From positions 1 to 42,368 of the forward strand of contig JAHEFF010000030.1 in assembly GCA_024640315.1 (NCBI GenBank): a stretch of DNA of 42,368 nucleotides, in the 5' to 3' direction. Positions 36,638-42,368 of this stretch are shown one piece after another. Origin of the DNA: Woeseiaceae bacterium (GTDB taxonomy: Bacteria; Pseudomonadota; Gammaproteobacteria; Steroidobacterales; Woeseiaceae). The stretch's first letter is position 1, and every line of letters begins with the position of its first letter. The position numbers and the translations under genes were made by a program. Below the pieces are notes generated by a model. The model did no database searches and was not told the DNA's origin. It saw only the letters and a program-made list of their open reading frames with translations.

Positions 36638-37204
36638 ATGGCGGTCTTGAGTATTGGCGTCCTTTTGTGGGTGGTCGTTCACCTGATCCCAACGATTCAG
36701 CAGCCGCTGAAAAAGTCCCTGGTCGACAAGCTCGGCGCAACTGGCTACCGGGGCGCATTCTCTCTGGCTATTCTTGCAGCGCTTCTAATGATCGTCATGG
36801 GCTGGCGTTCAACACCGGAGCAATATCTCTACATACTGCCGCAATGGGCCCGGCTGGCCGGGTTTGGCCTGATGATTGTATCTTTCGTCCTGCTCGGCGC
36901 GGCGCATTATCCGACCGCTATCAAGCGCTATATACGACACCCTATGCTGATGGGTGTCTTTCTTTGGGCAGTGAGCCATCTGCTCACAAACGGTACCGGA
37001 CGCGCATTGGTCCTGTTTGGCGGCCTGGGACTCTGGGCGCTGATTGAAATGCCGCTCATCAACCGGCGTGAAGGTGACTACGTGAAACCCGAGGCGCCCG
37101 GAGCCAAAAAGGAATTAATGGGCATAATCATCAGTGCTGTCATTTTCGTCGTGATGCTGACGCTGCATCCTTATTTCGCCGGTGTCAGTCCGTTACCGAG
37201 ATAA
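36638..37204 (+). CDS. NnrU family membrane protein
   Basis: A 188-aa multi-helix inner-membrane protein. NnrU was described near nitrite/nitric-oxide reductase genes and the family also includes isoprenoid-related enzymes (15-cis-zeta-carotene isomerase-like). Recognised from VVHLIPTIQQPLKKSLVDKLG, YRGAFSLAILAALLMIVMGW, the ALRHPMLxG-like KRYIRHPMLMGVFLWAVSHLL and ALIEMPLINRREGDY. AAGGAGG precedes the ATG. The downstream pyruvate kinase-like gene begins within or just after its end. Confidence 0.9.
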   Translation: MAVLSIGVLLWVVVHLIPTIQQPLKKSLVDKLGATGYRGAFSLAILAALLMIVMGWRSTPEQYLYILPQWARLAGFGLMIVSFVLLGAAHYPTAIKRYIRHPMLMGVFLWAVSHLLTNGTGRALVLFGGLGLWALIEMPLINRREGDYVKPEAPGAKKELMGIIISAVIFVVMLTLHPYFAGVSPLPR

Positions 37205-39050
37205 TGTCTTGAACGGAAAAATCGAAGCGCTCCTCGAACAACTCGACGCTATTTGTCAAAGCGCCGGCAACCTTGAGCGCCAGTTGTCGGATGAAGTCGA
37301 AAATGTTCACCCGAACTACGTCGACAGCGCCAGGAACCTGATTCACTATGTTGCTCTCCGCAATGTCGATGGTCGCGAATTGCAGGAGGAGCTCTCGCAA
37401 CTCGGCCTGTCCTCCCTTAGCACCTGCGAACCACATGTCATGGCGTCACTTCAGGCTGTGCGTCACGCGTTAATTCGAATGAGTGGTCTCGATGTAGCTG
37501 ACGACACTATGAGTCCGGTGAAGTTTGATGAAATCAATCAGGAACTCGAAAAGCACTGCGACGACCTGTTCGGTGCCAACCCTGATGGGCGAGACGTGGA
37601 GATCATGGTCACGCTGCCCGCGACCGCCGCGGAAGATGTTGAATTAACGCACGAACTTGTAGGCGCCGGAATGGACGTCGCGAGAATCAACTGCGCCCAC
37701 GATACGAGCAGCGACTGGCTCAATATGATTGCCAATGTCAATCAAGCCAATCAGGCCACTGGTCGGTCATGTAAAATCATCATGGACCTGGCGGGCTCGA
37801 AAGTACGCACCGGACCACTGAAACCGGGCCCCGGTATTTTACGTATTCGGCCTCGACGTGACGGTCTCGGCCACGTCATTGCTCCAAGACGATTACGCCT
37901 CATCGCTGACGACCCGTCCCGGCGCACAAAAAAACAATCGGCAGTGCCAGTGCCTGCTGCCCTCATCGAATATGCAGAGCCCGGTGATGAACTTCGATTC
38001 CGCGATACTCGTGGTCGACACAGGCAATTAGTGGTGACGGGTAAGGACGAGAAAGGGCTCATCGTCGAAACGCATAAACGTGCCTACCTTGCGAGCGGCA
38101 CAAAGTTGCGCCTACACCGCAAAAATTCCGGCGAGAAACTCCGCTTCAAAGTCGGCCAGTTGCCTGCAGTCGAACTGCCAATAGTGCTCTCTGTCGGTGA
38201 TGCGCTGTTGCTCGACGCGAAGTCTTCTCCGGGACGCCCGGCAAAGATTGACGCGGAGGGAACACTGCTGAGGCCTGCCCGGATATCGTGTCTGCCGCCT
38301 GAGGTCATTGGCCGTGTGCCTGTCGGAGCGCCGGTTCTTCTTAATGACGGCAAGATTGAAGGTGTTGTCGACGAGGCCACCGCTGATGGTTTACTGATTC
38401 GCATTACGCACGCCAAAGCCACTGGAAGCCGGCTCCGCGCTGGTCGCAGTATTAACTTTCCCGGCACCGAACTTTCGCTGCACGGGCTGACAGATACGGA
38501 CAGGGGAAATCTTGAATTTATCGCGGAGCACGCCGATGCCGTAAATTTGTCCTTTGTACGAAAACCAGGCGATGTCATCGCGTTACAACAGGAATTGAAA
38601 AAGCTCAAAGGTCACAAGCCAGGGATCATCCTCAAAGTAGAAACGGTGGAGGCATTTCATGATCTTCCCCGGATTCTGCTCGCAGCGATGCGTAGCTATC
38701 CGGTCGGCATCATGATTGCCCGGGGCGACCTTGCAGTTGAATGCGGTTGGGAGCGGCTGGCAGAAATACAGGAAGAAATCCTCTGGATGTGCGAGGCGGC
38801 ACGAATTCCCGTTATCTGGGCGACACAGGTGCTGGAGGGCAAGGCGAAGAAGGGGCGTGCGTCACGTGCCGAAATCACTGATGCTGCCATGGCACAGCGA
38901 GCGGATTGCGTCATGCTCAACAAGGGACCGCACATATTGTCAGCCATTCGTATGCTGGATAATATCCTGCGGCGAATGCAGGACCATCAATACAAAAAGG
39001 CACCCACACTTCGCAAACTGAGCATCACGGACTTGTCGCCGCCCGGTTGA
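37182..39050 (+). CDS. Divergent pyruvate kinase-like protein
   Basis: A 622-aa protein from GTG 37182 (overlapping nnrU by 23 bp) or 613 aa from TTG 37209, 4 bp after the nnrU stop. Residues 1-135 are an extra helical N-terminal domain. A pyruvate kinase A domain follows: VTLPATAAEDVELTHELVGAG, RINCAHD, DLAGSKVRTG (202-211), later NLSFVRKPGDV, catalytic K485 with metal ligand E487 in ILKVETVEA, D516 in MIARGDLAVE and WATQVLEG. The middle B domain is about twice the usual size (about 211-425). K+-site residues differ: Ser of NxSH is Ala172, Thr of DTKG is Leu203, and the position of rabbit Glu117 is Lys207, which is known to remove K+ dependence. MLSGET reads MLNKGP. The C-terminal allosteric domain is absent. 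Enzymatic activity is likely but not certain. Confidence 0.85.
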   Translation: MSVRYRDNVLNGKIEALLEQLDAICQSAGNLERQLSDEVENVHPNYVDSARNLIHYVALRNVDGRELQEELSQLGLSSLSTCEPHVMASLQAVRHALIRMSGLDVADDTMSPVKFDEINQELEKHCDDLFGANPDGRDVEIMVTLPATAAEDVELTHELVGAGMDVARINCAHDTSSDWLNMIANVNQANQATGRSCKIIMDLAGSKVRTGPLKPGPGILRIRPRRDGLGHVIAPRRLRLIADDPSRRTKKQSAVPVPAALIEYAEPGDELRFRDTRGRHRQLVVTGKDEKGLIVETHKRAYLASGTKLRLHRKNSGEKLRFKVGQLPAVELPIVLSVGDALLLDAKSSPGRPAKIDAEGTLLRPARISCLPPEVIGRVPVGAPVLLNDGKIEGVVDEATADGLLIRITHAKATGSRLRAGRSINFPGTELSLHGLTDTDRGNLEFIAEHADAVNLSFVRKPGDVIALQQELKKLKGHKPGIILKVETVEAFHDLPRILLAAMRSYPVGIMIARGDLAVECGWERLAEIQEEILWMCEAARIPVIWATQVLEGKAKKGRASRAEITDAAMAQRADCVMLNKGPHILSAIRMLDNILRRMQDHQYKKAPTLRKLSITDLSPPG

Positions 39051-39144
39051 GCCGGTCATTGCTGCCGTCCACGACAGTACCTGGGGACGACAAAACATCG
39101 GTCGCACCGACGTCTATTGGTGTTTCTTTATCAAGGGGTACGTG

Positions 39145-39576
39145 ATGAACAATAAAACCGCAGGTGGCATTCGTCGGAGTTTCTGGATCATCAGCACCGT
39201 CGGGCTGGCCTGGAATGTCCTGGGTGGAGTGAATTTCATCTCGCAATTGAACGCTGATTTTATCGCTTCATTGCCCGACACACATCGCGCCATCATCGAA
39301 GGCCGACCTGTATGGGCCACTGCCGGTTTTGCGATGACCGTCTTTGGCGGCGCGATGGGTTGCCTTCTGCTTTTATTCAGGAAGTCGTCTGCATTCCCTG
39401 TGTTTATTGCTTCGCTTCTCGGGTGCGTCGTGACGATGGTTCATACCACTGCTATCACGTCGACCATCGAATTCAATCTCTTCGAGATCTTCATGATGAT
39501 CCTGATGCCGCTCATCGTCGCGGGATTCTTTACCTGGTATTCAAAGCAAGCCAAGAACAAAGGCTGGATAAGCTAG
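39145..39576 (+). CDS. Small four-helix membrane protein (paralogue of 20484-20921)
   Basis: A 143-aa inner-membrane protein with helices near SFWIISTVGLAWNVLGGV, WATAGFAMTVFGGAMGCLLLLF, a third near FIASLLGCVVTMV and a fourth near EIFMMILMPLIVAGFF, and a tail ending KNKGWIS. The AAGGGG ribosome binding site (39133-39138) fits ATG 39145; the GTG at 39142 is possible. Homology to the gene at 20484 is visible in both first helices, the GCLLLLF helix and the tail. Function unknown; the surrounding genes give no clue. Confidence 0.85.
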   Translation: MNNKTAGGIRRSFWIISTVGLAWNVLGGVNFISQLNADFIASLPDTHRAIIEGRPVWATAGFAMTVFGGAMGCLLLLFRKSSAFPVFIASLLGCVVTMVHTTAITSTIEFNLFEIFMMILMPLIVAGFFTWYSKQAKNKGWIS

Positions 39577-39622
39577 TGTTCCCGCCGACTTTGAACCGCC
39601 TGTAACCAGAACCGGAGTTAGC

Positions 39623-40147
39623 GTGGAAGGCCGTCCAGAAAAACCTGCCCAATTCGATAGTGAACTCGTCGCTGAGCTGCTGGATCAGCAGGAATACCCT
39701 TCGAATATCGGGAAAGTCGCCGCCCTCTCCAGTCGCTGGATTTGTTTGGTGAAGCGAGACTGGCATGAGTTGACCCACTTCAGGCTCGAGTATATAGAGA
39801 TGCAGGATTGCCAGGCAATTGAGTATCAGAAAGAGACCGCCTGGTACCGGATCCTCGTAGCGATCGTGTTTTTTGGTGCCGCACTATTCCTCGTATCAAT
39901 GCTGCTGACCGATTCGGGGCGACCGAACACTCAGAGTGCGCCGTTGATCGTCGGAGTAATTGCACTCGCTGTGATCGGAATTCGTTTCATCACCAGCACC
40001 CACCGGCATGTTATTCGATTCGAAATGCCGGACGAGACGTTCACCTGGCGATCCCCTGCAATTGACTTCGATTCCAGGGCTGACGCTGCGCATGCCGTAC
40101 AGGAGTACGCCCGGAATCGCGGCATACTTCGGCAGTCAGCAATATAG
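39623..40147 (+). CDS. Small membrane protein of unknown function
   Basis: A 174-aa protein read from GTG 39623. The N-terminal 70 residues are soluble and contain WICLVKRDWHELTHFRLEYIE; two membrane helices follow (RILVAIVFFGAALFLVSMLL near 77 and PLIVGVIALAVIGIRFI near 107), then a C-terminal cytoplasmic domain ending in AAHAVQEYARNRG. It has the look of a PH-like-domain membrane protein but I do not recognise the family. It starts 46 bp after the preceding membrane protein gene. Confidence 0.65.
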   Translation: MEGRPEKPAQFDSELVAELLDQQEYPSNIGKVAALSSRWICLVKRDWHELTHFRLEYIEMQDCQAIEYQKETAWYRILVAIVFFGAALFLVSMLLTDSGRPNTQSAPLIVGVIALAVIGIRFITSTHRHVIRFEMPDETFTWRSPAIDFDSRADAAHAVQEYARNRGILRQSAI

Positions 40148-40789
40148 TGTCAGATTCCGAAATTGTCAGTTTTATAGAGAACCGAACAACGAAAGTCCGT
40201 CATTTTCATTCTCGTAAGACGTTGAATTGTACTGCACACATGCCATCAGACTAACAGGCGAACTCCGTCGCTTAGCGTAACAAGCGGCAACTCCTGACCC
40301 TTGGTTCGCATTGGAGATGAGGGGCTACTTTCCCCGAAACCGGTCGCTCAGGCGTCAGCCCTGGAGAAGCTCAGCGTGCTGGAATCTGCTGGAACCAGCC
40401 GCCCGGCCGCAGTCTCTGAGTGTCCGCCGTCCAAGCTGGGTCTCTTGGAATACTGGCGTCAGATGACGCCGGACTTGGGACACTAAAGCTTTGGTGCGAA
40501 GGAGAACCCACGATCATCACCGAGTCTTCCACTTATTTCCTTCTAGACGATGAACCTCATCGCTCTTCAGGTGCCGCAATTCGAACGTCGGCAGCGGGTC
40601 GGTAGCCGACCGTCATCACAGCCGAAAGCAGCCGTTCGGGTGATATAGTCTGAACGACCGCTAATGACTCAAAGCGGACGTTGCGACATCACGTGTTGAG
40701 TCATTTGCGCGACGGCCTATGGAGACTGAAACAATCTGAGATACAGTCGGGTTGGAAAGGTTACGTGTTGATCCGAAATAGAACCCACT
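40148..40789. other. Gene-poor accessory stretch
   Basis: About 640 bp without a supportable gene. Short open frames here have no ribosome binding site and no recognisable protein character. The right half contains the first GCCGAAAGCAGCCG repeat (40621-40634) and a CAAAGCGG motif at 40670-40677. No attC site, tRNA or transposase is evident. Confidence 0.6.
40621..40687. repeat. Dispersed accessory-region repeat, copy 1
   Basis: GCCGAAAGCAGCCG at 40621-40634 followed by GACTCAAAGCGGACGT at 40666-40681. Both elements recur in the same order between the two genes to the right (41633-41747), and the first recurs again at the window end. Confidence 0.7.
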
Positions 40790-41545
40790 ATGCTCTTCAA
40801 GCGATTCTTCGAAAATATTAAGCGCCAAGACTTGTTCAGTATTTGGTTCGAAATATTGGCAGTGGTGCTTGGTGTCTTCCTTGCTCTGCAGGCAGACAAT
40901 TGGAATGAATGGCGCATCGAAAGACTAGAAGAACGCGATTACCTGGTTCGTTTGCACTCTGATATTGATGCTTCAATCAATACCTTAGGAGTTGCTATCG
41001 ACTACATGATCTTACACGCCAATCGCGCCAATGTGGTTTTGCGCAGCCTGAAACAATGCAAGATTGATCAGGATGATCAACTTGATTTCGCGAATGGGCT
41101 CTTCCAACTGGGCAATATCGTGCCACCCTACCTTGCAGATGGGACCATTCAGGAATTACGTGCGACAGGAAAGGAGTCCGTCATTAGGACGCTGGAAATA
41201 CGGCGTCAGCTGAATAAGCTACTGACTGAGCGCCGATACTACATGAGCTTTTTCCAGCTCCTTGCCGACAAAGTGACGCCACAAGTTGTCTACGTAGAAA
41301 GCCAGGTTAGTTACAGGATTGATCAATCAAACGCAGGCACGCAGGAAATAGCTTGGGAAGCATTAGAATTTGACTTGGAGGCGTTGTGCAACGATTCGCG
41401 CTTTTTTACGGCTGTTTCCGCTGCCCGCACTCACAGTTACGACGCAGTCTTTTGGAGCCAACTAGAGCAGCGCCGTCTCGAAGCCTTAATGGCTGTGCTT
41501 GAGGATGAGATTGATCGGCTGGGCATCAGCCTGGATGAGCGATGA
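40790..41545 (+). CDS. Membrane-anchored protein, DUF6090-like
   Basis: A 251-aa protein with a single N-terminal membrane helix (IWFEILAVVLGVFLALQADNW, about 18-38) and a helical soluble domain. The EILAVVLGVFLAL...NWNEWR start resembles the DUF6090-type proteins that are common in accessory regions of marine bacteria; function unknown. No good ribosome binding site precedes the ATG. Base composition is visibly more AT-rich than the housekeeping genes, which fits recent acquisition. Confidence 0.7.
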   Translation: MLFKRFFENIKRQDLFSIWFEILAVVLGVFLALQADNWNEWRIERLEERDYLVRLHSDIDASINTLGVAIDYMILHANRANVVLRSLKQCKIDQDDQLDFANGLFQLGNIVPPYLADGTIQELRATGKESVIRTLEIRRQLNKLLTERRYYMSFFQLLADKVTPQVVYVESQVSYRIDQSNAGTQEIAWEALEFDLEALCNDSRFFTAVSAARTHSYDAVFWSQLEQRRLEALMAVLEDEIDRLGISLDER

Positions 41546-41622
41546 CGACTGAAGCGGTCGAGTAAAATTTGGAGCAGGAGCGATAATCGATTTGTTCGCA
41601 CCGGCATGTTCCCGATAGCAAC

Positions 41623-41747
41623 GGCTGCTTGTGGCCGAAAGCAGCCCCAGGACTGCTTAACTAATGAGTGGCTGCTTAACCCCGAAAGCAGCCGCTGAGC
41701 TGCTAGAATGATGAGAAGCTGCAACTGACCCAAAGCGGCCGCTCACA
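41623..41747. repeat. Dispersed accessory-region repeat with twin hairpins, copy 2
   Basis: Two hairpins with the same arms: GGCTGCTT (41623-41630) with AAGCAGCC (41639-41646), and GGCTGCTT (41670-41677) with AAGCAGCC (41686-41693), each with an 8-nt loop. They contain the GCCGAAAGCAGCC motif (second copy CCCGAAAGCAGCCG). GACCCAAAGCGGCCGC follows at 41727-41742, matching the second element of copy 1. The repeat fills most of the 276-bp gap between two accessory genes. Confidence 0.8.
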
Positions 41748-41821
41748 ACATATCATCGGATATGGAACATTATTCTCCAAATTTGCAGACGAACTGTAGG
41801 TAGGCGGCACGAAACGTCGTA

Positions 41822-42286
41822 ATGGAATCGAGCGAGAACACTAAGTCCAAATGGGCGGCATATTTCGGCGGCGTAACTGTCGTCGCTTCTCTACTCCTGG
41901 TGGCCTGGGAGATACGCCAAAACACAGTCGCGCTGTCAGCCCAAGCATTGCAGGATCTGAACGCCATGGCGAACGAGATCCTCCTGACGGCCGCCCAGAA
42001 CGACCAACTATCCGCAGTATTGGAAAAGGGAGACGATGACTTGTCGTCATTGTCGGACGCCGAGTACCGCCAGTACTGGTCTTATAGCTACGGTCTTATC
42101 AATGGGATAGATGCCGCCTATGGGTTCTATCAGAAAGGAATTCTCAGCGAGGATGATTTTTCAGGATGGCGCACCTATGCCTGCGAATATTTGGGAACTT
42201 CGTCGGGCCGGACTATTTGGGAGAAAGATAAGGCGTCGTTCGGAGATGATTTCGGTATGTTCGTCGAGGATGAGTGCGACATATGA
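41822..42286 (+). CDS. Membrane-anchored protein of unknown function
   Basis: A 154-aa protein with one N-terminal membrane helix (AYFGGVTVVASLLLVAWEI, about 13-31) and a soluble domain with QNTVALSAQALQDLNAMAN and FYQKGILSEDDFSGW. I recognise this as the kind of small, often solitary protein seen in accessory gene arrays, without known function. The product of the decayed frame at 19288 may derive from a relative. No strong ribosome binding site is seen; it is flanked on both sides by copies of the dispersed repeat. Confidence 0.68.
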   Translation: MESSENTKSKWAAYFGGVTVVASLLLVAWEIRQNTVALSAQALQDLNAMANEILLTAAQNDQLSAVLEKGDDDLSSLSDAEYRQYWSYSYGLINGIDAAYGFYQKGILSEDDFSGWRTYACEYLGTSSGRTIWEKDKASFGDDFGMFVEDECDI

Positions 42287-42357
42287 ATAGCAAGGAACAA
42301 CTCATAGAGGTGCCGCTTAACAAATCGCTGCACTTGCAGTCTCGACAGTCCACTCTT

Positions 42358-42368
42358 GGCCGAAAGCA
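42358..42368. repeat. Dispersed accessory-region repeat, copy 3 (cut by window end)
   Basis: GGCCGAAAGCA occupies the last 11 bases and matches the start of the motif at 41633-41643. The window ends inside it, so its extent is unknown. Confidence 0.55.

Noticed and set aside
40301..40486. 61-codon + strand frame in the gene-poor region
   Set aside because: No ribosome binding site, no hydrophobic or domain features, and a composition typical of chance frames.
42311..42368. GCTTAACAAATCGCTGCAC near the end as an integron attC half-site
   Set aside because: It resembles an attC 5' half, but no complementary GTTRRRY partner is within the window and the other intergenic gaps in this region lack paired core sites. 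It could be reconsidered with sequence beyond the window.

Overview
The window looks like one contig of a marine or sediment-type gammaproteobacterium, plausibly in or near the Woeseiaceae, Steroidobacteraceae or Chromatiales-like lineages. This is inferred from gene content and order, not from a marker-gene search. The core order rsmB-fmt-def / LysM lipoprotein-dprA-smg-topA-tsaC-hemF, with hemB-aroE further on, resembles the Pseudomonas-type rsmB-fmt-def-dprA-tsaC-hemF-aroE neighbourhood. The NtrY/NtrX pair joined to a DUF4390 gene, the Mg-type HemB and the DUF3379 anti-sigma factor also fit Gammaproteobacteria. Coding density is high, with many 4-bp ATGA overlaps.

Layout. 1-7.7 kb: the 3' end of a short-chain dehydrogenase gene, then a leftward block ntrX-ntrY-DUF4390-rsmB-fmt-def (nitrogen/redox two-component signalling, rRNA methylation, initiator-tRNA formylation and deformylation). 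7.9-14.9 kb: a rightward housekeeping block (LysM lipoprotein, dprA, smg, topA, tsaC, hemF). 15-23.6 kb: accessory DNA between hemF and hemB-aroE. It holds a secreted PA-domain subtilase, a secreted esterase bracketed by two long palindromic repeats, a decayed ORF, a DapA-superfamily aldolase, a small membrane protein, tag, a Cys-repeat HvfA/bufferin-like peptide and an ECF sigma/anti-sigma pair. 23.7-31 kb: hemB, aroE, gor, prlC, xthA and an HD-domain protein. 31.3-40.1 kb: small envelope proteins, an ornithine-cyclodeaminase homologue divergent from a permease-BtpA-PfkB operon, nnrU, a highly divergent pyruvate kinase-like gene and a second copy of the small membrane protein family. 40.1-42.4 kb: a gene-poor accessory tail with dispersed GCCGAAAGCAGCC hairpin repeats around two membrane-anchored proteins of unknown function.

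Most notable points: (i) a probable RiPP-type metallophore precursor (HvfA-like, nine Cys in EGSCG/EGKCG motifs) next to its likely ECF sigma/anti-sigma regulator but without the usual modification enzymes anywhere in the window; (ii) a pyruvate kinase homologue with the K+-site residues replaced, a Lys at the position equivalent to rabbit Glu117, a much enlarged middle domain and no C-terminal allosteric domain; (iii) an NtrX lacking the GAFTGA loop and the Walker A lysine; (iv) two same-orientation palindromic repeats around an esterase gene; (v) an uncharacterised permease-BtpA-sugar kinase operon; (vi) hairpin repeats that punctuate the accessory end of the contig.
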